This document shows positions 29,531 through 37,157 of a stretch of DNA of 64,000 bases, piece after piece. Numbering within the stretch: the stretch's first letter is position 1; the number at the start of each line of letters is the position of its first letter. This DNA is from Marinobacter sp. SS13-12 (GTDB taxonomy: Bacteria > Pseudomonadota > Gammaproteobacteria > Pseudomonadales > Oleiphilaceae): NCBI RefSeq assembly GCF_030227115.1, contig NZ_JASSUA010000001.1:1426001-1490000 (forward strand), read 5' to 3'. A model generated the notes under the pieces. That model had not been told where the DNA came from, did no database searches, and was given only the letters and a program-made list of their open reading frames with translations. The translations under genes were made by a program, and so were the position numbers.

Positions 29531-30091
29531 TCAGTCGTAATCCTGCAGGAGGCCGGCCATGTCGTCGGCGTGTTCCTCCTCGACTGCGAGAATCTCTTCC
29601 ATCAACCGGCGTGTCGTCGGGTCCTTGTCGCCCAGGTACTGGATAATCTCGCGATAGCTGTCAATGGCGATACGTTCTGCCACCAGATCCTCTTCAATCA
29701 TCTCCTTGAGCGTATCACCCTCGATGTATTCGGAGTGGCTGCGGGTTGACAGGCTGTCCGGTGAAAAATTCGGCTTGCCGCCCAGTTGGGCAATACGCTC
29801 GGCTATCTGATCGGCGTGCTCCTGTTCCTGCTGTGCGTGCTCGAGAAATTCCTGAGCGACGGCTTCAGCATTCAGCCCGTCAGCGGCGTAGTAGTGGTGT
29901 TTATAGCGCAGCACGCAGACGATCTCGGTAGCGAGCGCTTCGTTGAGAATCTTGATCACGGTTTCCCGGTCGGCCTTGTAGCCGTCGGTGATTGCACCGT
30001 CACGCATGTTTGCGCGGGCGCGTTCGCGGATGTTCTTGATGTCTGACAGAAACGGCTGCTTACCGCCGGCGGTATCCTTTGATGTGTTCAT
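29531..30091 (-). CDS. Ferritin-like (bacterioferritin-type) protein
   Basis: A 186-residue four-helix ferritin-like protein. Helix 1 carries NEALATEIVCVLRYKHHYY; helix 2 carries EFLEHAQQEQEHADQIAERI; helix 3 EEDLVAERIAIDSYREII; helix 4 LMEEILAVEEEHADDM. The E-(x)n-EHAxxxxxH and ExxxxEEEHADD pattern gives a di-iron site. It resembles the bacterioferritin/YciF-like group more than classical Bfr, and no haem Met is obvious. AAGGAG lies 7 bases before the ATG at 30091. It may store or detoxify iron or peroxide. Confidence 0.78.
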   Translation of the reverse strand: MNTSKDTAGGKQPFLSDIKNIRERARANMRDGAITDGYKADRETVIKILNEALATEIVCVLRYKHHYYAADGLNAEAVAQEFLEHAQQEQEHADQIAERIAQLGGKPNFSPDSLSTRSHSEYIEGDTLKEMIEEDLVAERIAIDSYREIIQYLGDKDPTTRRLMEEILAVEEEHADDMAGLLQDYD

Positions 30092-30211
30092 GTAAGGCTC
30101 CTTTTGACTGTTGGCGTGCAACGTTATCAATCTCTACGAAATAACCTTAGCACTCGATCAGAAGCAGTGCACTTTGAGAAGTTTCCGGAAAGCCTGTACG
30201 GATGCCTCTGT

Positions 30212-30847
30212 TCAGCCGTTATATGCCGCTGCAGCGACCTTTCCCTGGGCAATATCGCTGCGCGCATGGCGCACGACGCTGATGCCGGCGGTGATTGCGA
30301 GGCTGCCCATAATGGCGGCGACAATGAGGTCTGGCCAGGCTGTGCCAGTGCCGAAGACACCCAGGGCCGCCACCATCACTGCCACATTACCGATAGCATC
30401 GTTGCGACTGCACAGCCACACTGATCGCATGTCGGAGTCGCCCTCACGGAATTTGAACAGCATGATGGCAACGCCCATGTTGGCCACCAGAGCCAGTAAG
30501 CCGACGGCCCCCATGGTCAGTGGTTCCGGCGTGATGTCGTTTTGCATTACCCAGATGGCACGGCCCAGCACTGCGAAGCCGAACACGGTCATGGTTATGC
30601 CTTTCACCATTGCAGCCCGGCCACGCCAGAGCATGCCCATGGAAAGCACGGACAGCGAGAGCAGGTAGTTGGCACTGTCGCCGAAGAAGTCGATAGCGTC
30701 CGCGAGCAGCGACACAGAGCCGGACTGGAGGCTCGCGTAACCCTCTACCAGGAACATGGCCAGGTTGACCCACAGCGCAATCCACAAGGCTTTTCGGAAG
30801 CCCGGAGCGGGGGATTTTGGTTCGGGTGCGGAGCAGCTACACGCCAT
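30212..30847 (-). CDS. CDF-like heavy-metal cation exporter
   Basis: A 211-residue membrane protein with about six helices and a Cys-rich N-terminus (MACSCSAPEP). The helix-2 motif LLADAIDFFGDSANY and helix-5 SRNDAIGN carry acidic residues in the places of the CDF metal site, in the manner of the CadD/CzcD-like group. It lacks the long cytoplasmic C-terminal domain, so it is a short form. AGGAGG lies 5 bases before the ATG. The promoter immediately upstream has the 19-bp spacer and inverted repeat of a MerR-regulated gene, and a PbrR/CadR-like regulator is the next gene, so Cd, Pb or Zn efflux is likely. Confidence 0.78.
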   Translation of the reverse strand: MACSCSAPEPKSPAPGFRKALWIALWVNLAMFLVEGYASLQSGSVSLLADAIDFFGDSANYLLSLSVLSMGMLWRGRAAMVKGITMTVFGFAVLGRAIWVMQNDITPEPLTMGAVGLLALVANMGVAIMLFKFREGDSDMRSVWLCSRNDAIGNVAVMVAALGVFGTGTAWPDLIVAAIMGSLAITAGISVVRHARSDIAQGKVAAAAYNG

Positions 30848-30875
30848 GAATACCTCCTGTCTGATGGATGTCTTC

Positions 30876-30906
30876 ATTTAAGACCCTGTAGCTACTACAG
30901 AGTCAA
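30876..30906 (-). promoter_or_regulatory. MerR-type promoter and operator of the exporter
   Basis: On the minus strand a -35 TTGACT (30901-30906) and a -10 TTAAAT (30876-30881) are separated by 19 bases, the over-long spacer of MerR-controlled promoters. Within it lies an inverted repeat with arms ACCCTGTAG and CTACAGAGT (30883-30903), which closely resembles known CadR/PbrR operators. It drives the exporter ending at 30212. Confidence 0.85.
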
Positions 30907-30926
30907 AAGATGGCATGCGAACCGTT

Positions 30927-31379
30927 TTAACGCCCCCCGTGGGTGCCGGGGATATGGTTGTGATTACCGGCCCGTTGATCCACGGCAGGCTCTGAAGTCA
31001 ATCCCCCGAGGATGCCGCACTCACTGACGGTACGGCCTTCCGAGCAGGCTCGCTGGAGTTGTTCAAGTGTGTCCTCAAGGCGCGCCAGCTCCTGCAGACG
31101 CTCGCGTACGTGGCTGAGGTGGCGGGCCAGAAGGGCATCGACCTCGCTGCAGTCTGCATCCGGCTGGTCGGCCAGGCGGATCAGTTCGCGGATTTCATCC
31201 TGGGCCATGTCCAGGTTGCGGCAGCGTTTGATGAAAAGCAGCCGGTCAAGGTGACTCTGCCGGTAGTGTCGGTAGCCGCTGGCCTGCCGCTCGGGCTCCG
31301 GCACCAATCCGATTTTCTCGTAGTAGCGGATGGTTTCCACCGGAATGCCGGTCGTTTTCGAGATTTCACCGATTTTCAT
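30927..31379 (-). CDS. MerR-family metal regulator, PbrR/CadR type
   Basis: A 150-residue regulator. The N-terminal winged helix is MKIGEISKTTGIPVETIRYYE, followed by RHYRQSHLDRLLFIKRCR. Cysteines at 77, 112 and 121 match the three metal ligands of PbrR/CadR. The tail has several His residues (AGNHNHIPGTH), which may also bind metal. The ATG overlaps the stop of the upstream histidine kinase as ATGA, so this regulator is translated as the third gene of the two-component operon. It should act on the adjacent 19-bp-spacer promoter. Confidence 0.88.
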   Translation of the reverse strand: MKIGEISKTTGIPVETIRYYEKIGLVPEPERQASGYRHYRQSHLDRLLFIKRCRNLDMAQDEIRELIRLADQPDADCSEVDALLARHLSHVRERLQELARLEDTLEQLQRACSEGRTVSECGILGGLTSEPAVDQRAGNHNHIPGTHGGR

Positions 31380-32725
31380 GGTCGACTTCCTCTGGGCATC
31401 GATACAGTCACCCTGAGCCCTCCCCGTGTTCCGATACTGAATGACAGATTACCACCATAACGATCTGTGATTTCCCTGACGATGGCCAGTCCGAGCCCGT
31501 GCCCGGGCGTCTGTTCGTCCAGTCTTACGCCGCGGGTGCCCAGTGTTGGAAGCGCATCGACACCAACCCCTGGCCCGTCGTCTTCCACTTTAATGATCAG
31601 CTGTTCTGCGGATTCATTCAGAGACAGCTCGGCACTTTTCCTGGCCCATTTTCCCGCATTATCCACAAGGTTGCCCAGAATCTCGTTCAGGTCATGCTCT
31701 TCGATCGGCCAGCGGGTTTCCGGGCCCAGTTCGGTTTCCAGTTCGAAGTTCTTCTCCGGATACAGTCTGCCCAGCATCCAAAGCAGATCCCGTGCCTGGC
31801 TGACGGGTTTCGCGGCTTTGCCTGCCTGGGGGCCGGCAAACCGGCTGCGGCGCATTTCGCTTTCCAGCTGGCGGTCGATGTCAGAAAGCCGTTGGGCGAG
31901 CTGTTGTCGCATTTCCGGGTCCAGGGCGCGGGTGTCATCTTCAAGCACCTGCCGAATGGCGGAGACCGGTGTTTTTACGCTGTGAGAGAGATTGGCCAGT
32001 GCATCCCGGGATCGGGAAAGCCTCTGGTCCAGGGTGTCCAGGAGCAGGTTCAGCTGGCTGATCAACGGCTGGAACTCTGCAGGGGCGTCCACATCCAGTC
32101 GATTAATGGCGCCGGTTTGCAGCGACGTCAGGCCGTGCTGAATACGGTTCACGGAACTCAGGGAGAGTCGGATGGCCATCCAGATTGCCAGTATCAGCAG
32201 TACCAGCAGGATGGCGGAGACTACCGCCGTCCACAGGTGCAATTCCTGCTGGCTCTGCTGCAGGTGGCCCAGATCCTCAGCTACGACGATCACCACAATT
32301 TCACCGTTGAGGGTCAGAGCCTTGCGGTAGGCCAGAAAATCGGCGATGGAATCTTCGGGCTGGGGATCGGTTCTGTGGACAAGACCGGTTTCTACCTCGC
32401 TCAGCAGGGGTTCGAGCACCCGTGACCATTGGGCCGGGGAACTGTGTACCTGGCTCCCGATAAGAAGGGCAAAGGCGTGGTGAAACACTTCCTCAAAGTA
32501 ATCACCTTCGGCAATGTTGCGGATCTCCTCCGGGCCAGACTGGCGCAACTGGTGTTCAAGGAAGGCCACTTCGTCCTGCAGCCGGTCTTCAACGAATCCC
32601 CGGGCCATACGCTCCAGCAACAGGCCATGGACAATCCAGGCCGCAACCATCAATGCGATGGCGGCGGGCAGCAGCAGGGTGAGCAGGCTTCTGCGGATGG
32701 AGCGTCGGGGGTCAATCCAGTGCAT
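31376..32725 (-). CDS. Sensor histidine kinase of the metal two-component system
   Basis: A 449-residue inner-membrane kinase. Helix 1 (about 16-38), a periplasmic sensor domain (about 40-165), helix 2 (about 168-190), HAMP, then the phospho-acceptor motif LSHSVKTP (His at about 248), N-box EILGNLVDNAGKWA and G-boxes DDGPGVG and GHGLGLAI. The plan is like PhoQ/QseC kinases. The start at 32725 (MHWIDPRR) overlaps the response regulator stop by 14 bases; an in-frame start further upstream would lie deep within the regulator gene. Its stimulus is probably copper or another metal, judged by neighbours and by the shared promoter element. Confidence 0.88.
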   Translation of the reverse strand: MHWIDPRRSIRRSLLTLLLPAAIALMVAAWIVHGLLLERMARGFVEDRLQDEVAFLEHQLRQSGPEEIRNIAEGDYFEEVFHHAFALLIGSQVHSSPAQWSRVLEPLLSEVETGLVHRTDPQPEDSIADFLAYRKALTLNGEIVVIVVAEDLGHLQQSQQELHLWTAVVSAILLVLLILAIWMAIRLSLSSVNRIQHGLTSLQTGAINRLDVDAPAEFQPLISQLNLLLDTLDQRLSRSRDALANLSHSVKTPVSAIRQVLEDDTRALDPEMRQQLAQRLSDIDRQLESEMRRSRFAGPQAGKAAKPVSQARDLLWMLGRLYPEKNFELETELGPETRWPIEEHDLNEILGNLVDNAGKWARKSAELSLNESAEQLIIKVEDDGPGVGVDALPTLGTRGVRLDEQTPGHGLGLAIVREITDRYGGNLSFSIGTRGGLRVTVSMPRGSRP

Positions 32726-33377
32726 TGAAAATATATCCCTGACCCCGGCGGGTAGTGATGGCTTCCGCTCCGGTGATTTTCCGCAGCCGGCGCACATAGG
32801 CCTCAATGGTGTTGTCACTGGGGCTGTCGTTGAGGTTGTAGAGCTGCTCCAGCAACTGCTCCTTGGAGAACAGTTGCCCCGGGCGACTCATCAGGCAACG
32901 CAGCAGGCGAAACTCGGTGCCCGTCAGCGAGTGCTCCTGGCCATCCGGTGTATGCAGACACTGGCGGTGTTCATCCAGCTCGAAGCCACCGGCGCTCAGC
33001 TTTGCTTCTACCCGGCCTTCACTGCGGCGAATCAGGGCATTCAGCCGTGCCAGCAGTTCCTCGGTCTGGAAGGGTTTGGCCAGGTAGTCATCTGCCCCGG
33101 CCTTGAGGCCATTCACCTTGTCCTGCCAGTCGCCGCGGGCGGTCAGGATCAGCACCGGCATCGCCAGTTTTTCGGCGCGCCAGCTTTTAAGGACATCCAG
33201 GCCGTTGCCATCAGGTAGCCCCAGGTCCAGTACCACAGCCCGGTAGTCTTCCTGTTTGCCAAGATGCTCCGCCTGTTTTGCGGTGCCAGCCTCATCAACG
33301 GTAAAGCCCGCGGCGGACAATTGGCGGTTCAGGCTCTCTGCAATAAGTGTGTCGTCTTCCACCAGAAGCAATCGCAT
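32712..33377 (-). CDS. OmpR-family response regulator of the metal regulon
   Basis: A 221-residue regulator: receiver domain with the phospho-acceptor Asp at about 51 (VLDLGLPDG), Lys at about 101 (LAKPFQTEE), and an OmpR-type winged helix (about 125-220) with DNTIEAYVRRLRKI and RRGQGYIF. It is of the PmrA/QseB/CusR size and type. The ATG at 33377 has AGGAAA 4 bases upstream. Its promoter carries a TTCAG-N6-TTCAG element (33423-33438), matching the period of OmpR-family direct repeats, so it probably activates its own operon and at least six other promoters in this window. Confidence 0.92.
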   Translation of the reverse strand: MRLLLVEDDTLIAESLNRQLSAAGFTVDEAGTAKQAEHLGKQEDYRAVVLDLGLPDGNGLDVLKSWRAEKLAMPVLILTARGDWQDKVNGLKAGADDYLAKPFQTEELLARLNALIRRSEGRVEAKLSAGGFELDEHRQCLHTPDGQEHSLTGTEFRLLRCLMSRPGQLFSKEQLLEQLYNLNDSPSDNTIEAYVRRLRKITGAEAITTRRGQGYIFNALD

Positions 33378-33422
33378 GAAGTTTCCTGCAGTTCGAATTT
33401 CACTGAAGTGTAAGGCTGTTTG

Positions 33423-33438
33423 CTGAATGTAACCTGAA
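33423..33438 (-). promoter_or_regulatory. TTCAG-N6-TTCAG box before the response regulator
   Basis: Plus-strand CTGAA-N6-CTGAA, that is TTCAG direct repeats 11 bases apart on the minus strand. A -10-like TACACT starts 10 bases downstream. The response regulator start is 46 bases away. Confidence 0.7.
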
Positions 33439-33456
33439 AAAGTGTTAACGGGAAAA

Positions 33457-33472
33457 TTCAGCAAGAATTCAG
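33457..33472 (+). promoter_or_regulatory. TTCAG-N6-TTCAG box before the cupredoxin
   Basis: Direct repeats of TTCAG 11 bases apart on the plus strand, 18 bases from the divergent copy, 60 bases before the cupredoxin start. The -10 position (CAGAGT) is poor. The second repeat continues as TTCAGGTTA, as in the other strand copy. Confidence 0.68.
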
Positions 33473-33531
33473 GTTAGTGGGGCAGAGTATCGATCAAATT
33501 CCAACAGCCAGATCAGTTCCGGGAGAAATCG

Positions 33532-34068
33532 ATGAATCAGATCCTCAAGAATGCACTGTTACCTGCCATGGTATTGGCGATCTCCTCAGGTGCCTACGCC
33601 GCCGGTGAACACGGCGGGCATCATGGGGGTGGCTCCGGGGGTGAGCCCGGGAAGGCGGAAGATGTATCCCGCACCATTGATGTGACCATGATGGATAACT
33701 ACTACGAGCCCGAGTCCATCTCCGTGAAGCCGGGAGAAACCATTCGCTTCCGCGTGAAAAACGAGGGTGCCCTGGTGCACGAGTTCAACATCGGCACTGC
33801 AGACATGCACGAGGCTCATCAGAAAGAAATGCAGATGATGGTTGAGCATGGCGTTATACAGGGCGGCAAGCTCAATCGCGACATGATGGAAATGGACATG
33901 GGCAATGGTCAATCCATGAAGCACGACGACCCCAATAGCGTACTGCTGGAGCCGGGTGAAAGCCAGGAGGTGGTCTGGAAGTTTACCGGCCAAGGCAATA
34001 TCGAATTTGCCTGCAACGTACCCGGGCATTACCAGGCCGGGATGTATGGCGAAGTCAATTTCAAGTAA
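33532..34068 (+). CDS. Periplasmic cupredoxin (copper-binding)
   Basis: A 178-residue secreted blue-copper-type protein. Signal peptide at about 1-24, then a His/Gly-rich segment (GEHGGHHGGGSGG), then a cupredoxin barrel. Likely type-1 ligands are His83 (LVHEFN), Cys161, His166 and Met171 (ACNVPGHYQAGM). A Met/His-rich insertion (HEAHQKEMQMM ... MMEMDMGNGQSM) could hold extra Cu(I). It is preceded by a TTCAG repeat box and followed by copA, so it is probably a copper chaperone or buffer of the copA-copB resistance system. Confidence 0.88.
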   Translation: MNQILKNALLPAMVLAISSGAYAAGEHGGHHGGGSGGEPGKAEDVSRTIDVTMMDNYYEPESISVKPGETIRFRVKNEGALVHEFNIGTADMHEAHQKEMQMMVEHGVIQGGKLNRDMMEMDMGNGQSMKHDDPNSVLLEPGESQEVVWKFTGQGNIEFACNVPGHYQAGMYGEVNFK

Positions 34069-34183
34069 CTCTGGCTAATGAACTCAGGTTACTAATTTCG
34101 GTTACTTACAAAGAAATGAATGACCGGGCCGGCCATAGTCGCTGCAGCCCGGTCTTAACGTGTTGCAGTCTGGAGCAAAATAG

Positions 34184-35860
34184 ATGAAAAAACGCCTTTT
34201 GACAGGGTTTTTGACGCTCTTGGTGCCGGCGCTGGTTCTTGCCGGCGAATACGACCTGACGGTCGACCGGGTCAGAATTGATACCGGCGACTTCGTGAAA
34301 GAGGGTATCGGATACAACGGGAAATCTCCGGGACCGGTGATGCGCTTCAAAGAAGGCGAAAACGTCAAGATCAACGTGACCAACAACCTGGATGAGATGA
34401 CATCCATTCATTGGCACGGCCTGATTCTCCCCTTTGAGCAGGATGGCGTGCCCGGCATCAGCTTCCCCGGCATCAAACCGGGTGAGACCTTTACCTATGA
34501 ATTTCCGATTGTCCAGGCTGGTACCTACTGGTTCCACAGCCATTCCGGTTTTCAGGAACCCGATGGCGCTTTTGGTGCCATCGTCATCGAGCCAGAGGGG
34601 CGGGAACCTTTCCGGTACGATCGCGAATACGTGGTTCAGCTTACGGACAAACACCACCATTCCGGTGACCGCATCATGCGGAACCTCAAGATGATGCCCG
34701 ATTACTACAACCGTCAGCAGCAAACGGTGGGTGAGTTTTTCTCGGACGCTTCAAAAAACGGTCTGATGAACACCATCCAGGACTGGATGGCCTGGGGCGA
34801 CATGCGCATGATGAAGGCTGATGTCGAGGACGTTCAGGGCTTTACCGGCATGATTAACGGCATGGGGCCGGAACAGAACTGGACCGGTTTGTTCGAGCCG
34901 GGAGAGCGCATCCGGCTGCGGTTCATCAATTCATCGGCCATGACCTATTTCGATGTCCGGATTCCGGGGCTGGACATGACCGTTGTCCAGGCCGACGGTA
35001 ATAACGTCCAGCCAGTCAACGTCGACGAGTTCCGGATCGGCGTCGCGGAAACCTATGACGTGATCGTGCGCCCGAAAGACGCGCAGGCTTACACCATCTT
35101 CGCCGAGTCTATGGGGCGTTCCGGCTATGCCAGGGCAACACTGGCTCCGGAAGAGGGCATGGCGGCATCGGTGCCTCCAATGCGTGATGCGCCCAGGCTG
35201 ACCATGGCCGACATGAGCGGAATGCCTGGAATGGACCACGGCGACATGGACCACGGCGATATGACAGCCCAGGGTGATATGGACCACTCCAACATGTCCG
35301 ATATGGACCACAGTGCCATGATGGAAGGCGGCAGTGACCCATTTTACGCCGAGGGAAGTGGCATCGCCCCGGCCGCGGCGAACGGTGGCAAGTTTCTTTC
35401 CTACGCGGACCTGAAGGCCCAGAAGCCTTTGTATGAAGTGCGGGAGCCGACCCGTGAAATCGAACTGCGCCTGACAGGCAACATGGAGCGTTACACCTGG
35501 AGCATCAACGGCGTGAAATACGAAGATGCAGATCCGATCCGTCTGAAGTACGGTGAGCGCGTCCGTTTCAAATTCGTCAACGAAACCATGATGACGCACC
35601 CCATGCACCTCCATGGCATGTGGTCGATTCTGGACGTCGGTGCAGGTGAATGGAATCCCATCAAACACACTGTCAGTGTTCAGCCCGGCACGACGGTGTA
35701 TATGGAAACCGAGGTCGATGCTCCGGGACAGTGGGCTTTCCATTGCCACCTGTCCTACCACGCGGCAGCCGGCATGTTCCGCAAGGTGATCGTTGAGGGC
35801 GGTCCTGATACGACTCAGGCAAAGGCAGACGTTGCGACAGAAGAAGGAGGTGATGCATGA
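34184..35860 (+). CDS. copA: Multicopper oxidase CopA (copper resistance)
   Basis: A 558-residue periplasmic multicopper oxidase. Signal peptide at about 1-20. Copper motifs: HWHG (about 77-80), HSHSG (about 118-122), HPMHLHG and the C-terminal HCHLSYHAAAGM, completing type 1, 2 and 3 sites. Between domains 2 and 3 lies a Met/His-rich insert (about 343-385) of repeated MDHGDM-like units, characteristic of CopA/PcoA and able to bind many Cu(I). It oxidises Cu(I) in the periplasm. It has no Tat twin-arginine motif, unlike many PcoA proteins. copB overlaps its stop as ATGA. Confidence 0.93.
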   Translation: MKKRLLTGFLTLLVPALVLAGEYDLTVDRVRIDTGDFVKEGIGYNGKSPGPVMRFKEGENVKINVTNNLDEMTSIHWHGLILPFEQDGVPGISFPGIKPGETFTYEFPIVQAGTYWFHSHSGFQEPDGAFGAIVIEPEGREPFRYDREYVVQLTDKHHHSGDRIMRNLKMMPDYYNRQQQTVGEFFSDASKNGLMNTIQDWMAWGDMRMMKADVEDVQGFTGMINGMGPEQNWTGLFEPGERIRLRFINSSAMTYFDVRIPGLDMTVVQADGNNVQPVNVDEFRIGVAETYDVIVRPKDAQAYTIFAESMGRSGYARATLAPEEGMAASVPPMRDAPRLTMADMSGMPGMDHGDMDHGDMTAQGDMDHSNMSDMDHSAMMEGGSDPFYAEGSGIAPAAANGGKFLSYADLKAQKPLYEVREPTREIELRLTGNMERYTWSINGVKYEDADPIRLKYGERVRFKFVNETMMTHPMHLHGMWSILDVGAGEWNPIKHTVSVQPGTTVYMETEVDAPGQWAFHCHLSYHAAAGMFRKVIVEGGPDTTQAKADVATEEGGDA

Positions 35861-36606
35861 GTCGTATCCGAACTTTTATGGCCGTCAGCCTGTTGGGCCC
35901 GCTACTGCTTCCGGGTGCTGCAGCGGCTCAGGAAATGATTGCCGACACATCTGCACGGAAGCAGGCTCTGACCTCCTGGGGTGTGCAGTTCGAGGAGCTT
36001 GAATACCGTTACAGTGATAACGATGAGGAACTGGGCGTCTGGAATGCGGACTTCTTCTACGGCACCGACGATCTGAAAGTCCGATGGCTGACCAAAGGGG
36101 AGTACGCCATTGAGGAGCAGGCCTACGAGGGGCTGGAAAACCAGTTGGTCGGGCAGATTCCCATTTCCGACTTCTTTGACGCCAAGGCGGGTGTCCGATT
36201 CGACACACCCGAGGGGCCAGACCGTACCTACGCCGTTCTGGGCGTTGCCGGGCTTGCACCACAATGGTTCGAGATTGATGCCAATCTTTATGTGAGCGAC
36301 GAGGGCGACACCTCCGCGGAACTGGATGCCGAATACGAGTTGCTGCTGACCAACTACTGGATACTTTCAGCCACACTGGATGCCACCGTGGCGTTCAGTG
36401 AGGACCAGGAAATTGGCGTTGGCAAAGGGCTGGTTTCCACTGAAACCGGCCTGCGGCTGAGCTATGACCTTATTGATCGCGCATTCTCACCCTACGTTGG
36501 TGTGGTGCACGAGCGTAAGTACGGAGACACTGCCGATCTCGCCCGGGTTTCAGGCGGCAGTACCGAAGACTGGTTTGCGGTCGTCGGCGCCAGACTCACT
36601 TTCTGA
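35857..36606 (+). CDS. copB: CopB, outer-membrane copper resistance protein
   Basis: A 249-residue protein with a signal peptide (about 1-24) and alternating beta-strand pattern ending in Phe (VVGARLTF), as for an outer-membrane barrel. Sequence blocks WGVQFEELEYRYSDND, LKVRWLTKGEYA and TGLRLSYDL match the CopB/PcoB family. It lacks the Met-rich N-terminal repeats found in Pseudomonas CopB, so it is the short form. It overlaps copA by four bases and is followed by a strong hairpin. Confidence 0.9.
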   Translation: MSRIRTFMAVSLLGPLLLPGAAAAQEMIADTSARKQALTSWGVQFEELEYRYSDNDEELGVWNADFFYGTDDLKVRWLTKGEYAIEEQAYEGLENQLVGQIPISDFFDAKAGVRFDTPEGPDRTYAVLGVAGLAPQWFEIDANLYVSDEGDTSAELDAEYELLLTNYWILSATLDATVAFSEDQEIGVGKGLVSTETGLRLSYDLIDRAFSPYVGVVHERKYGDTADLARVSGGSTEDWFAVVGARLTF

Positions 36607-36620
36607 TCCTGCAGCTATGA

Positions 36621-36647
36621 AGGGCCGGGATACCCCATCCCGGCCCT
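36621..36647 (+). terminator. Hairpin after copB
   Basis: Eleven-base-pair perfect stem AGGGCCGGGAT / ATCCCGGCCCT with a 5-base loop, 15 bases after the copB stop. No T run follows, so termination may be factor-dependent or the hairpin may protect the 3' end. Confidence 0.6.
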
Positions 36648-36707
36648 GACCCCTGTTAATTGATTCAAATCAAAAGCCGGATAAATGTCGGCTTATCCTC
36701 CCGTTTT

Positions 36708-36723
36708 TTCAGCAGTAGTTCAG
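36708..36723 (+). promoter_or_regulatory. TTCAG-N6-TTCAG box before the HMA-like gene
   Basis: TTCAG repeats 11 bases apart with a -10-like TCTGAT 10 bases downstream, 51 bases before the start at 36774. Confidence 0.7.
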
Positions 36724-36773
36724 TTTCGGGTGTTCTGATACAGGAAAGGCATCAGGCCAAGAGGTGCAATCCG

Positions 36774-37130
36774 ATGATTAAACCACACAAAGCAACGAAC
36801 CAGGCGCAGTTCCTGTTACGCCGGAAACTGACCGTAAAGGGCCTTGGCGAGGATCAGTGGGACGAATTTATCCATGAACTCAACCATCATCCCTGTGTCG
36901 ACTTTGCCGAGCTGAAACCAGACAACCAGTTGCGTGTCACCTACGATGGAACTCATTGGACCATCGACGAGCTTCTGGCGCTGATTAAAGCTCACGGAGG
37001 CCATTTGAAGGCCGGGTGGTGGACCGAACGGAAACTGGCCTGGTATCGGTTTACGGACGACAACGTCCGCACCAATGCCAAACATGAGCCGTTTTGCTGT
37101 TCAAAGATCCCGCCGATGAAGCGTAAGTAA
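36774..37130 (+). CDS. HMA-like fold protein of unknown function
   Basis: A 118-residue protein. The core (about residues 15-80) has a strand-helix-strand-strand-helix order (RRKLTVKGLG, QWDEFIHELNHH, NQLRVTYD, IDELLALIKAHGG) like a heavy-metal-associated domain, but it has no CxxC at the usual loop. The C-terminus carries an adjacent Cys pair (PFCCSK). GAGGTG lies 7 bases before the ATG. The promoter has a TTCAG repeat box and the next gene follows by 27 bases. Metal binding is a guess from fold pattern and place. Confidence 0.7.
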   Translation: MIKPHKATNQAQFLLRRKLTVKGLGEDQWDEFIHELNHHPCVDFAELKPDNQLRVTYDGTHWTIDELLALIKAHGGHLKAGWWTERKLAWYRFTDDNVRTNAKHEPFCCSKIPPMKRK

Positions 37131-37157
37131 ATAGAAGCGAGAATAACAGGAGGTTGA

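Noticed and set aside
34088..34110. CAGGTTAC and CGGTTAC before copA as an eighth box
   Set aside because: The repeats are 13 rather than 11 bases apart and lack a TTCAG pair, so they do not meet the rule of the other seven.
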